Of a stretch of DNA of 64,000 nucleotides, positions 52,700 through 61,679 are shown piece by piece. How positions within the stretch are numbered: the first letter of the stretch is position 1; every line of letters begins with the position of its first letter. The notes beneath the pieces were generated by a model that had not been told where the DNA came from, ran no database searches, and saw only the letters and a program-made list of their open reading frames with translations. The stretch is taken from assembly GCA_013152535.1 (NCBI GenBank), contig JAADGE010000013.1, positions 1 to 64,000 of the forward strand, in the 5' to 3' direction. Both the position numbers and the translations under genes were made by a program. This DNA is from Chlorobiota bacterium (lineage in GTDB: Bacteria; Bacteroidota; Bacteroidia; Bacteroidales; JAADGE01).

Positions 52700-53275
52700 A
52701 TGTCACCGAGAACTCAAGAACAACTTAACGAAATAAAAAAAGATAAAAAACAATTGATTTTAAACGCAGGATTGGAAGTTTTTGCGGACAAAGGATTTCA
52801 TTCCGGTTCGGTAAATTTAATTGCCAAACAAGCAGGTATATCTAAAGGGCTAATATACACCTATTTCAAAGATAAAAATGATTTGTTGAAAGAAATTATA
52901 GCCGGCGGAGTTCAAGAAATGTTGTCAATATTTGAAAATCCGGAAAATGAATTGATTACGGAAGAACAATTCTTATTTTATATCAATGAAAGTTTCGAAA
53001 TACTGAAAAATAATCTGTATTTCTGGCGATTATATTTCTCTCTGGTTATGCAAAAGGGTATTTTAGAGTTATTCGGCAACTATTTTATGGAAATGCTTGC
53101 ACCATTTATAAATACAATGACAAAATATTATTCAAATAAAAACATTGAAAATCCATATGCACATGTAGCATTGCTCGGATCAGTTATGGACGGAGTAGGA
53201 ATAGATTATTTAATGCAACCGGATGAATATCCGCTTGAAGACGTGAAAAAAATTATTATTGAAAAATTTAAATAA
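52700..53275 (+). CDS. TetR family transcriptional repressor
   Basis: 191 residues from the ATG at 52700. An upstream TTG at 52667 lies in the promoter and operator, so it is rejected. HTH at about 35-58: GSVNLIAKQAGISKGLIYTY. The C-terminal ligand domain is not assignable. It leads the export locus and begins 14 bp after the dyad operator, so it probably represses the whole operon. Confidence 0.93.
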   Translation: MSPRTQEQLNEIKKDKKQLILNAGLEVFADKGFHSGSVNLIAKQAGISKGLIYTYFKDKNDLLKEIIAGGVQEMLSIFENPENELITEEQFLFYINESFEILKNNLYFWRLYFSLVMQKGILELFGNYFMEMLAPFINTMTKYYSNKNIENPYAHVALLGSVMDGVGIDYLMQPDEYPLEDVKKIIIEKFK

Positions 53276-53276
53276 A

Positions 53277-53966
53277 ATGGATTTATACGGTAAAAAATCA
53301 AAAAGTATTCCACAAAAACTCATTATTGTTGGCTTGGAATTAATTTTGTTATACTTCGCATATTACATTGCATTTAAATCCGGAGGAACATTAATATACA
53401 ACCATTTCGGAATTACAATGCCCGAAGGTAATTTATATCGCAGAATAACAATTTTCTGTTTTTCTGTAATTGTTTTTATAAGAATTACTTTTGCAATGTT
53501 TGTATTCGTAAAAAGACGTATTCCTTTTGAGGAAACGATAAGTATTCCTTTCGCTTTTGCTTTGTATTATATTGGTTTTGCAATATTCGGATACGGCTCA
53601 CAAACACCTGTCGGAATTACGGATTTTATAGGAATCGGCATTTTTATTCTTGGGTCATATCTGAATACCGTTTCAGAATATCAACGGCATATTTGGAAAA
53701 AGAATTCAGAAAACAAAGGTAAATTATATACACTTAAACTTTTCAGCCATTCAATGCACATTAATTATTTTGGTGATTTGCTGTGGGTTATCGGATATTC
53801 ATTTGTAAGTTTGAATATTTGGTCTGTTTGGATTCCGGTTTTATTATTTTTCTTTTTTGTTTTCTTTAATATTCCGAAATTGGATAGCTATCTTGCAGAA
53901 AAATATCAAAATCAATTTAATGAATACAAAAAACAGACAAAGAAATTTATACCATTTATATACTAA
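53277..53966 (+). CDS. Isoprenylcysteine methyltransferase-like / DUF1295-type membrane protein
   Basis: 229 residues with five or six membrane segments. SMHINYFGDLLWVIGYS and the end LAEKYQNQFNEYKKQTKKFI then PFIY match steroid-reductase/ICMT-like proteins with their conserved Tyr and C-terminal cofactor-binding region. Starts 2 bp after the TetR stop. Role in the locus is unknown; a lipid-modifying step is plausible. Confidence 0.8.
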   Translation: MDLYGKKSKSIPQKLIIVGLELILLYFAYYIAFKSGGTLIYNHFGITMPEGNLYRRITIFCFSVIVFIRITFAMFVFVKRRIPFEETISIPFAFALYYIGFAIFGYGSQTPVGITDFIGIGIFILGSYLNTVSEYQRHIWKKNSENKGKLYTLKLFSHSMHINYFGDLLWVIGYSFVSLNIWSVWIPVLLFFFFVFFNIPKLDSYLAEKYQNQFNEYKKQTKKFIPFIY

Positions 53967-53978
53967 ATTTTATTAATT

Positions 53979-54731
53979 ATGAACCGTTTAAAACATTTCG
54001 TTCTTTTTATTGTTCCTTTTTTCCTGATAAATTCAGGGTTTTCTCAAAATGCAACAGAAATAATTAAAAAAGCCGATAAAAAATTCAGAGGAAATTCGGC
54101 AAAATCTGAAATGACTATGACAATCGTACGTCCGACTTGGAAACGAACAATAAAATTTAAAACTTGGGGGAAAGGCTCCGATTATTCACTTGCTTTAATT
54201 ACATATCCGGTAAAAGAGAAAGGACAAACATTTTTGAAACGTAATAATGAGATGTGGACTTGGAATCCGAAAATTTCTCGCCTTATTAAAATGCCGCCTT
54301 CATTAATGTCGCAGGGATGGATGGGTTCCGACTACTCCAATGATGACATTTTAAAAGAATCTTCAATAGTAAATGATTACACTCACAAAATAATAGGTTC
54401 CGAAAAAGTTGACGGTATTGATTGTTACAAAATTGAACTGATACCGAAAGAAGATGCCGTTGTAATTTGGGGAAAACTCATAAAATGGATTAGTAAAAAG
54501 GAATTTAACCAATTGAAATCTGAATATTTTGATGAAGACGGGTATTTGGTAAAAACAGAAATTGCATCATCCGTAAAATTGATGGGAAATAAAAAAATTC
54601 CGACACATATTGAAATTATTCCGGCTGAGAAACCCAATCATAAGACCATTGTGGATATAAATTCTATGATTTTTAATATTCCGATTAACGACAATTTTTT
54701 TTCACAGCAAAATATGAAGCGTGTAAAATAG
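53979..54731 (+). CDS. LolA-like outer membrane lipoprotein-sorting protein
   Basis: 250 residues with signal peptide 1-22 (NSGFSQ). Periplasmic. Motifs: ADKKFRGNSAKSEMTMTIVR, LALITYPVKEKGQTFLKR, MWTWNPKISRLIKMPPSLMS, and QGWMGSDYSNDD. The COG2834 family has a LolA/LolB-like half-barrel that carries hydrophobic cargo across the periplasm. It sits directly before three FtsX-type permease genes, so it is probably their periplasmic partner. Confidence 0.88.
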   Translation: MNRLKHFVLFIVPFFLINSGFSQNATEIIKKADKKFRGNSAKSEMTMTIVRPTWKRTIKFKTWGKGSDYSLALITYPVKEKGQTFLKRNNEMWTWNPKISRLIKMPPSLMSQGWMGSDYSNDDILKESSIVNDYTHKIIGSEKVDGIDCYKIELIPKEDAVVIWGKLIKWISKKEFNQLKSEYFDEDGYLVKTEIASSVKLMGNKKIPTHIEIIPAEKPNHKTIVDINSMIFNIPINDNFFSQQNMKRVK

Positions 54732-54773
54732 TTATTCATTAAAAATTTTTACCATCTGATAAAAACAGAAAAA

Positions 54774-55994
54774 ATGTCATCATTTAAAATAGCACGCAGA
54801 AATATTTGGAGAAATAAACGACGAACCATAATAACGGCCGCATCAATATTTTTTGCCGTGTTTTTTGCAGTGATTATGCGATCTATGCAAACCGGAACTT
54901 ATGCCGAAATGATTAAAAATGTTGTTTCTTCTTATACCGGGCACATTCAAATACACAAAAAAGGTTATTGGAACGATAAAATTATCAATAATACATTTCC
55001 GGAAAATACAAAACTTGAAAAAACAGTGGCGGAAATACCCGGAGTTGAAAAAGTTATTCCGCGTCTCGAAAGTTTTGCTCTTGCTTCTTTCAAGGAACAG
55101 ACTAAAGGAAGTATTGTCATCGGAATAGACCCGGAAAAAGAAAACAATATGACAAAACTTGCCGATAAAGTTGTTTCGGGAAACTATCTTTCAAATACAA
55201 ATAAGGGTGTTTTGGTTGCCGAAAAGCTTGCATCATTTTTAAAACTCAAAGTCGGAGACACACTTGTGCTTATGGGGCAGGGCTATCATGCAGCAACGGC
55301 AGCCGGAAAATATCCGGTAAAGGGAATCATTCATCTCAATGCTCCGGATCTTAATAATAAAATGGTTTACATAAATTTGTCGGAAGCACAGGATTTGTAT
55401 TCTGCACCGAATATGTTAAGCTCTCTTTCAATATTAATTAAAAATTCTGACGATTTAGAAGCTGTTAAAACAGCCGTTACAGATAAAATAAATCCCGAAA
55501 AATTTGAAGTTATGACTTGGGAAGAAATTCTTCCGGAATTAAAACAAGCCATAGAAAGTGATAATATCAGCGGACAATTTATGCTCGGTATTTTATATAT
55601 GATTGTCGGTTTCGGTGTATTCGGAACAATTGTTATGATGACAACCGAACGCAAAAAAGAATTCGGAGTAATAATTGCTCTCGGAATGAAAAAAATTAAA
55701 CTGGCAACCATTATTTTTTATGAAACATTATTATTAGGTCTGGTCGGAATCTTTACAGGTTTAGCCGCATCTTTACCAATTATTTTTTATTTCAGCAAAA
55801 ATCCTGTTCCTATTACCGGAAATGCCGGAAAAGCATACGAATCATTTGGGTTTGATCCGATTTTGGCTTTTTCAACACATTTACATTTTATGATAAGTCA
55901 AATAATTATCGTGTTTTGTATTGTTTTAATTGCATATATATATCCGTTTATTAAAATTTTAAAAATCAATCCGGTTAAATCAATGCGTAACTAA
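54774..55994 (+). CDS. ABC transporter permease (FtsX/LolC-like), first of three
   Basis: 406 residues. N-terminal membrane helix after ARRNIWRNKRRTIITAASIF, a periplasmic MacB-like domain (about 45-260) and three C-terminal helices (IVGFGVFGTIVMMTTERKKE; ending FIKILKINPVKSMRN). Type VII (MacB/LolCDE) permease. Similar to the next gene throughout. Cargo could be a lipoprotein or lipid. Confidence 0.88.
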   Translation: MSSFKIARRNIWRNKRRTIITAASIFFAVFFAVIMRSMQTGTYAEMIKNVVSSYTGHIQIHKKGYWNDKIINNTFPENTKLEKTVAEIPGVEKVIPRLESFALASFKEQTKGSIVIGIDPEKENNMTKLADKVVSGNYLSNTNKGVLVAEKLASFLKLKVGDTLVLMGQGYHAATAAGKYPVKGIIHLNAPDLNNKMVYINLSEAQDLYSAPNMLSSLSILIKNSDDLEAVKTAVTDKINPEKFEVMTWEEILPELKQAIESDNISGQFMLGILYMIVGFGVFGTIVMMTTERKKEFGVIIALGMKKIKLATIIFYETLLLGLVGIFTGLAASLPIIFYFSKNPVPITGNAGKAYESFGFDPILAFSTHLHFMISQIIIVFCIVLIAYIYPFIKILKINPVKSMRN

Positions 55995-56004
55995 TTTTCA
56001 AATT

Positions 56005-57222
56005 ATGATTATAAAAGTTGCATGGCGAAATATTTGGCGAAATAAAAGAAGAACGATAATTACCGCAACATCTGTTTTTTTTGCCGTCTTTTTCGGACTG
56101 ATGATGCGATCGTTACAAATAGGAACTTTCGGAAGAATCTCAGATAATCTGGTATCATCCTATTCCGGACACCTTCAAATTCATAAAAAAGGATACGCTG
56201 ATGAAAAAATTCTTAATAATGCATTTGAACCCGAAGAATCTTTAATTAAAAAAATCAAAAATACAAAACATGTTAAATTTACGGTTCCTCGATTAGAGTC
56301 TTTTGCTTTGGCTTCCTCCGGCGAACAGACCAAAGGGTGTTTTGTAACCGGAATTTCTCCGATTGTTGAAAACGCAATGACAAAAATTTCAGATAAAATA
56401 ACTGCCGGAAAATATTTATCGCCCAAAGATAAAGGTGCATTAATCGGAGACAAGTTAGCTTCTTTTCTTAAACTGGAAATAAATGACACCATTATTTTAA
56501 TCGGACAGGGCTATCATGCAGTATCCGCTGCCGGAAAATATCCCGTCAGAGGCATTTTGCATTTCCTGACACCCAAACTTAACAGCAGCTTAGTTTATCT
56601 TTCTCTGAACGAAGCACAAGACCTCTATTCTGCTGATAATAAATTAACGGGAATTTCTATTTTGCTTGATTCTGATAAAAATACTGCTCTCACAAAATTA
56701 AAAATTAAAAGCTTTCTTAATCTTAAGAAATATGAAATTCAGGATTGGGGCGAAGTAATGCCGGAATTAAAAGAACTTATTCAAACAAAAAGTGTCAGCA
56801 GTTGGGTAATGTTAGGCTTATTATATATGATAGTCGGTTTCGGAGTCCTCGGAACAATAATTATGATGACGGCAGAACGTAAAAAAGAATTCGGACTGCT
56901 GATTGCCGTCGGAATGAAAAAAGCAACTTTGGCAATAACCGTATTTACCGAAACTGTTTTCCTCGGATTTGTCGGACTTATTCTTGGTTTTCTCGCAAGT
57001 CTGCCTATTATTATTTATTACTCAATCCATCCGATATATTTAACAGGAACAATGGCAGCGATGTATCAAAAAAACGGTTTTGAGCCGGTTATTGTTTTCT
57101 CATCGGATACAGGATATATGTTTACACAAATATTTATCGTCTTGTTTATCATTCTGACAGCTTCAATTTACCCGATTATTAAAATTTCAAATTTAAACCC
57201 GGTTGATGCTATGCGAAATTAA
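56005..57222 (+). CDS. ABC transporter permease (FtsX/LolC-like), second of three
   Basis: 405 residues, a close paralogue of the preceding permease. The N-terminus is IKVAWRNIWRNKRRTIITAT, and the C-terminus has IVGFGVLGTIIMMTAERKKE and ends SNLNPVDAMRN. Starts 10 bp after it. A pair of such permeases commonly forms a heterodimer (LolC/LolE type). Confidence 0.88.
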   Translation: MIIKVAWRNIWRNKRRTIITATSVFFAVFFGLMMRSLQIGTFGRISDNLVSSYSGHLQIHKKGYADEKILNNAFEPEESLIKKIKNTKHVKFTVPRLESFALASSGEQTKGCFVTGISPIVENAMTKISDKITAGKYLSPKDKGALIGDKLASFLKLEINDTIILIGQGYHAVSAAGKYPVRGILHFLTPKLNSSLVYLSLNEAQDLYSADNKLTGISILLDSDKNTALTKLKIKSFLNLKKYEIQDWGEVMPELKELIQTKSVSSWVMLGLLYMIVGFGVLGTIIMMTAERKKEFGLLIAVGMKKATLAITVFTETVFLGFVGLILGFLASLPIIIYYSIHPIYLTGTMAAMYQKNGFEPVIVFSSDTGYMFTQIFIVLFIILTASIYPIIKISNLNPVDAMRN

Positions 57223-57256
57223 TTAAAATTTATTCTGATTATTAAAATTAAAAAAT

Positions 57257-58483
57257 ATGTTACTCTCAATTGCTTGGAAAAATATTTGGCGAAACAAACT
57301 CAGAAGTGCAATTGTTATTATTGCTGTTTCTTTGGGTTTAATCGGCGGAATTATGTCTGTCGGAATTATGTTCGGGTCATCCGATCAACACATTAAAGAT
57401 GCAGTTAACGATTATGTTTCTGAAATTCAGATACATAATCCAAAATATTCTGAAAATAATGAAGCAAAATATGTGATTAAAAATTCCGATAATCTCGAAA
57501 AGATGATTTCTGAAATTCCGGAAGTAAAATCGGTTTGTTCTCGGATGAAAATTATCGGTATGGCAAATTCTCCGGAAGCAGCTGTCGGAATTGTCATTAA
57601 CGGAATTAATCCGGAAAAAGAAAAAACCGTTACAGACATTTACACAAAAATTCCGGACAGTCTCGGAACATATTTTAAAAAAACGAAACGAAATCCCATT
57701 CTCATCAGTTCCAAACTCGCCGAAAAGTTAAAATTACATTTGCGTTCAAAAGTTGTATTGACATTTCAGGAAAAAGACGGTATAATGACCGGCGGATCAT
57801 TCAGAGTTATCGGTATTTATAATACGAACAATTCGATGTTTGACGAAACCAATGTTTTCGTTAAAAAAAGTGATTTGGCTCGTCTAACAATGTTTCCGAT
57901 TAACACAGCACAAGAACTTGCTGTCCGATTAAAAGACAAAAAAACAATAGAAACCGTTAAGGCTCTTATTGTTGAAAAATATCCCGATTTATCGGTTATG
58001 ACATGGAAAGAGTTACAACCCGAATTAGCAATGATTACTGATTTTATGAACCAAATGATGGCAATATTTATGATGATTATATTATTGGCACTCGGCTTCG
58101 GAATTGTAAATACAATGCTGATGGTTGTTTTGGAACGCATAAAAGAAATAGGAATGTTGATGGCTGTGGGCATGAACCGATTACGAGTATTCACAATGAT
58201 TATGTTCGAAACTGTTTTACTTTCGATTGTCGGCGGCGGTATCGGAATGGCTGCCAGTGCAGGATTATTGCATTATTTAGGACGTGTCGGAATAAATTTT
58301 TCTTCCGTTTCAAAAGGTTTGGAAAGTTTAGGTTTTTCGGCAATTATTTATCCGAAAGTTGAAACATCATTTTATTTTATGCTCAGCTTTTTAATTATCC
58401 TTACCGGAATTTTAGCATCGGTTTATCCTGCAATTAAAGCTGTTAAACTAAACCCGGCTGAAGCTGTAAGAACAGATGCCTGA
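57257..58483 (+). CDS. ABC transporter permease (FtsX/LolC-like), third, more divergent
   Basis: 408 residues with the same architecture: LLSIAWKNIWRNKLRSAIVI at the N-terminus, then a periplasmic domain with a GKxxFK-free linker and four C-terminal helices ending KAVKLNPAEAVRTDA. More distant from the other two. A third permease in one operon with one ATPase suggests alternate dimers or two transporters sharing the ATPase. Confidence 0.85.
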   Translation: MLLSIAWKNIWRNKLRSAIVIIAVSLGLIGGIMSVGIMFGSSDQHIKDAVNDYVSEIQIHNPKYSENNEAKYVIKNSDNLEKMISEIPEVKSVCSRMKIIGMANSPEAAVGIVINGINPEKEKTVTDIYTKIPDSLGTYFKKTKRNPILISSKLAEKLKLHLRSKVVLTFQEKDGIMTGGSFRVIGIYNTNNSMFDETNVFVKKSDLARLTMFPINTAQELAVRLKDKKTIETVKALIVEKYPDLSVMTWKELQPELAMITDFMNQMMAIFMMIILLALGFGIVNTMLMVVLERIKEIGMLMAVGMNRLRVFTMIMFETVLLSIVGGGIGMAASAGLLHYLGRVGINFSSVSKGLESLGFSAIIYPKVETSFYFMLSFLIILTGILASVYPAIKAVKLNPAEAVRTDA

Positions 58484-58491
58484 TAAAAGAA

Positions 58492-58573
58492 GCGAGTTTT
58501 TTCGATTACGGTCGAAAAATGCGGCGGTAATTTTCGATTATAACCGAGGAAAGGGGCGAGTTTTTTCGATTAC
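58492..58573. repeat. Direct repeats and hairpin upstream of the DUF4143 gene
   Basis: GCGAGTTTTTTCGATTAC occurs twice exactly (58492-58509 and 58556-58573). TTTTTCGA and TCGAAAAA make a hairpin between. The pair marks the left edge of the gene that interrupts the export operon; no second copy was seen at its right edge. Confidence 0.75.
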
Positions 58574-58586
58574 ATTATATTTTTAA

Positions 58587-58594
58587 TATCTTTG
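58587..58594 (+). promoter_or_regulatory. -7 promoter box for the DUF4143 ATPase gene
   Basis: TATCTTTG matches TAnnTTTG, 12 bp before the ATG. The inserted gene brings its own promoter, which may also drive the downstream ATPase and barrel genes. Confidence 0.55.
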
Positions 58595-58605
58595 TATAAA
58601 AAACA

Positions 58606-59730
58606 ATGATTCAAAGAATAATAACAAACAAAATTATTAAAAACCTGAATAAAGGTAAAGCTATTTTAATTTTCGGTCCCAGACAAGTCGGAAAAACCGT
58701 TCTTCTGGAAACATTAAAAAACAAAATTAACCAAAATATTTTATTATTAAACGGTGATGACCACGATGTTCAAACAATGTTTGAAAAAGCAAATTCATCA
58801 AAAATAAAAACAATTATCGGTAATTATTCATATATTTTTATTGATGAAGCTCAAAGAATAAAAAACATCGGTTTAGCAATAAAAATTATTACGGACAATT
58901 TTCCGAAAGTACAGGTTGTTGCAACAGGTTCTTCGGCTTTTGAACTTGCAAACGAAATTAACGAACCTCTGACCGGCAGAAAATATGAATACTTCCTTTT
59001 TCCTTTATCTTATGCCGAAATACTTAAGCATACAAATTTTTTTGAAGAAAAAAGGCAACTTGAAGAAAGAATAATTTACGGCTGTTATCCGGAAATCGTA
59101 ATAAACCCGACAGAAAAAAAAGAATTGCTAAATCTGCTGGCAAACAGTTATTTATACAAAGATTTATTAAGTTATGAAAAAATTAAAAAATCATCAATAA
59201 TTATTAAACTTTTACAGGCTCTTGCTTTACAAATAGGAAATGAAGTTTCATATAATGAATTATCAAAATTAATAGGTATTGATAAAGAAACGGTTGAAAA
59301 ATATATTGATTTACTCGAAAAAAGCTTTGTTATTTTTCGTTTAAATTCATTAAGTCGAAATTACAGAAATGAATTAAAAAAAAGTAAAAAAATATATTTT
59401 TATGATACAGGCGTAAGAAATGCATTAATCGGGAATTTTAATTCTCTGAATATAAGAGCTGATAAAGGTGCTTTATGGGAAAATTTTTTTATTTCCGAAA
59501 GAATGAAGTATTTAAACTATTCCGGGTTTTACGGGAAAACTTTTTTCTGGAGAACGAAAGATAAAGCGGAGATTGATTATGTTGAAGAAATTGACGGTAC
59601 GTTTTATGCTTTTGAAATAAAATACAATCCGAATAAAACTTCAAAAATTCCTGAAAGTTTTAAAATTGCATATCCGAACCATGAATATAAAATTATAAAT
59701 ACAGAAAATTATTATGAATTTCTAACATAA
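58606..59730 (+). CDS. AAA ATPase with DUF4143 C-terminal domain
   Basis: 374 residues. Walker A GPRQVGKT (24-31), Walker B YIFIDEAQR, sensor ATGSSAFEL then LTGRKYEYFLFPLSYAEI. C-terminal DUF4143 domain with FYDTGVRNALIGNF, and a PD-(D/E)XK-like site AEIDYVEEIDGTFYAFEIKY. Nomadic genes of this type occur in many copies in Bacteroidota genomes, with function unknown. It lies between the last permease and the ATPase of the ABC system, 5 bp upstream of the latter. Confidence 0.9.
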   Translation: MIQRIITNKIIKNLNKGKAILIFGPRQVGKTVLLETLKNKINQNILLLNGDDHDVQTMFEKANSSKIKTIIGNYSYIFIDEAQRIKNIGLAIKIITDNFPKVQVVATGSSAFELANEINEPLTGRKYEYFLFPLSYAEILKHTNFFEEKRQLEERIIYGCYPEIVINPTEKKELLNLLANSYLYKDLLSYEKIKKSSIIIKLLQALALQIGNEVSYNELSKLIGIDKETVEKYIDLLEKSFVIFRLNSLSRNYRNELKKSKKIYFYDTGVRNALIGNFNSLNIRADKGALWENFFISERMKYLNYSGFYGKTFFWRTKDKAEIDYVEEIDGTFYAFEIKYNPNKTSKIPESFKIAYPNHEYKIINTENYYEFLT

Positions 59731-59735
59731 ACATC

Positions 59736-60420
59736 ATGACAATAATAGAAACAAAAAATCTTCACAAAACCTACAAAGAAAGTGAAATCGAAGTACATGC
59801 CGTAAGAGGCATTGATTTAAGTTTTGAACAAGGTGAATTTACCGCAATTGTAGGACCGTCGGGTTCCGGAAAAACAACTTTTTTGAATTTAATCGGAGGG
59901 CTGGATAAACCTACCGAAGGTGAAATCATTATTGACGGAGTAAATATAAATACTCTTAAAGGTTCAAAATTTAATTGATTTCCGGTTAAGGAAAATTGGC
60001 TTTGTTTTTCAGGCATACAATTTAATTCCGGTACTTACGGCGATAGAAAATGTAGAATTTATTATGAACTTACAAAAAAGACCTAAAAAAGAACGTATTA
60101 AAAGAGCAGAAGACTTGTTAAAAGCTGTAGGCTTGGAAGACAGGATGAATGCCCGGCCGTCAAAGCTTTCAGGCGGTCAGCAACAACGCGTTGCCGTAGC
60201 CAGAGCATTAGCTTCAAAACCGATGTTTATCCTTGCCGATGAACCTACGGCTAATTTGGACAGTAAATCAACTCAAAATTTACTCAATATTATGGAAACC
60301 TTAAATAAAGAAGAAAACATTACCTTTATTTTTTCTACCCATGATGCTCGTGTTGTAAAAAAAGCCGGGCGAGTAATCACCTTTGATGACGGAAAAGTTG
60401 TGAGTGATGAACAAAAATAA
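59736..60420 (+). pseudogene. ABC transporter ATP-binding protein (LolD/MacB type), frameshifted by one base
   Basis: First frame (80 codons) has GPSGSGKTTFLNLIGGLDKP and stops after LKGSKFN. The second frame, entered near 59970, has IGFVFQAYNLIPVLTAIENV then LSGGQQQRVAVARALASKPM, ADEPTANLD, and STHDARV. Near 59970 AAAATTTAATTG carries one T more than needed: with AAAATTAATTG the reading is SKLIDFRLRKIGF and the protein is 227 residues. All motifs are present, so a single-base indel is the only defect. It may be a sequencing error, since it is in a T run. Confidence 0.8.
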
Positions 60421-60430
60421 TTTTATTTAT

Positions 60431-61603
60431 ATGAAAAAAAATATCATCTTTTTCTTTCTGCTTGCTGCGGTTTTACAAGTTTCTGCACAGAAAAAAGAAC
60501 ACAACTATTCTCTTGACGGATATATTACAAATATGCAATCTGTTATGTTCGACAGCCTCAAAGGCAATTGGACAAACGACAACCTCATCCATAATCGCCT
60601 AAATTTCAATTGGTTTCCGAACGATGATTTCTCCGTAAATGTCGGTATCAGAACCCGTATTTTTACCGGCGAAAGTTTAAAATACATTCCCGGCTATGCC
60701 GATTTTATTTCCGGAGATAAGGGCTTCATTGATTTAAACACCAATTTGATTTCTGAAAAATCCGTAATCATAAATTCACAAATTGACAGGGCTTATCTCT
60801 CCTTTGAAAAAGGAAATTTAAGCATCACGGCGGGGCGTCAACGCATTAACTGGGGCAGAAGTTTTGTATGGAACCCAAATGATATTTTTAATTCCTATTC
60901 TTTTTTTGATTTCGATTATCCGGAAAAACCCGGTTCCGATGCCCTGCGTATTCAATATTATACAGGAGCAACCTCATCGGTTGATTTCGTTACAAGTGCT
61001 GACAGTTCTCTAAAAATATCCGCTGCCGGAATGTACCGATTTAATTTGGCTTCTTACGATTTTCAAATTCTCGGCGGTATGATTTCCGAGCGAGATTACG
61101 TCATTGGAGGCGGATGGGAAGGAGCAATAAAAAATATGTCTTTTCGCGGTGAAATCAGTTATTTGCACCCGAAAGAAAATTTTACCGACACTTCCGGACT
61201 CTTCATTCTTGACGTTTCAAGTGCTTACACCTTTCAAAATTCACTGTCATTACAGTTTGAATTTTTATACAATCAACAACCAACAACCGGCGGCATTTCA
61301 AGTTTTGAAGAATATTATTACAAACCGTTAAGTGTCAAAAACTTATCCTTTACGGAATACAATATTTTCGGAAGTATTGCCTACCCGATTACACCTTTAT
61401 TGAACCTCACCCTTTCAGGAATGTATTACCCTAAAATCAGCGGATATTTTATCGGACCTTCTTTTTCGTATTCTCTAAGTAACAATGCTGATTTTTCATT
61501 AGTAACACAAACATTCGGCGGAAATTTGCAAAATCGTTTGACAGGAAATTCGGAATTTAAAAGTATTACCTTTGCGTTTTTACGGTTTAAATATAATTTT
61601 TAA
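60431..61603 (+). CDS. Outer-membrane beta-barrel protein of the export locus (DUF1302/porin-like)
   Basis: 390 residues from the ATG at 60431, 10 bp after the ATPase stop. Signal 1-20 (LQVSAQ). A long beta-rich protein with ITAGRQRINWGRSFVWNPND, the pattern of DUF1302/alginate-export-like porins, and a C-terminal strand ending in FLRFKYNF. The last gene of the locus, so the operon has a TetR regulator, membrane, periplasmic and outer-membrane parts. Confidence 0.8.
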   Translation: MKKNIIFFFLLAAVLQVSAQKKEHNYSLDGYITNMQSVMFDSLKGNWTNDNLIHNRLNFNWFPNDDFSVNVGIRTRIFTGESLKYIPGYADFISGDKGFIDLNTNLISEKSVIINSQIDRAYLSFEKGNLSITAGRQRINWGRSFVWNPNDIFNSYSFFDFDYPEKPGSDALRIQYYTGATSSVDFVTSADSSLKISAAGMYRFNLASYDFQILGGMISERDYVIGGGWEGAIKNMSFRGEISYLHPKENFTDTSGLFILDVSSAYTFQNSLSLQFEFLYNQQPTTGGISSFEEYYYKPLSVKNLSFTEYNIFGSIAYPITPLLNLTLSGMYYPKISGYFIGPSFSYSLSNNADFSLVTQTFGGNLQNRLTGNSEFKSITFAFLRFKYNF

Positions 61604-61653
61604 TTTTCGGGAATTTATTTTAATTTGACCGACAGATGTTATTTTCGTACCTT

Positions 61654-61661
61654 TACGTTTG
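61654..61661 (+). promoter_or_regulatory. -7 promoter box for toxin-antitoxin module 1
   Basis: TACGTTTG matches TAnnTTTG, 18 bp before the antitoxin start codon. Confidence 0.45.
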
Positions 61662-61679
61662 ATATTTATTCAATACAAA

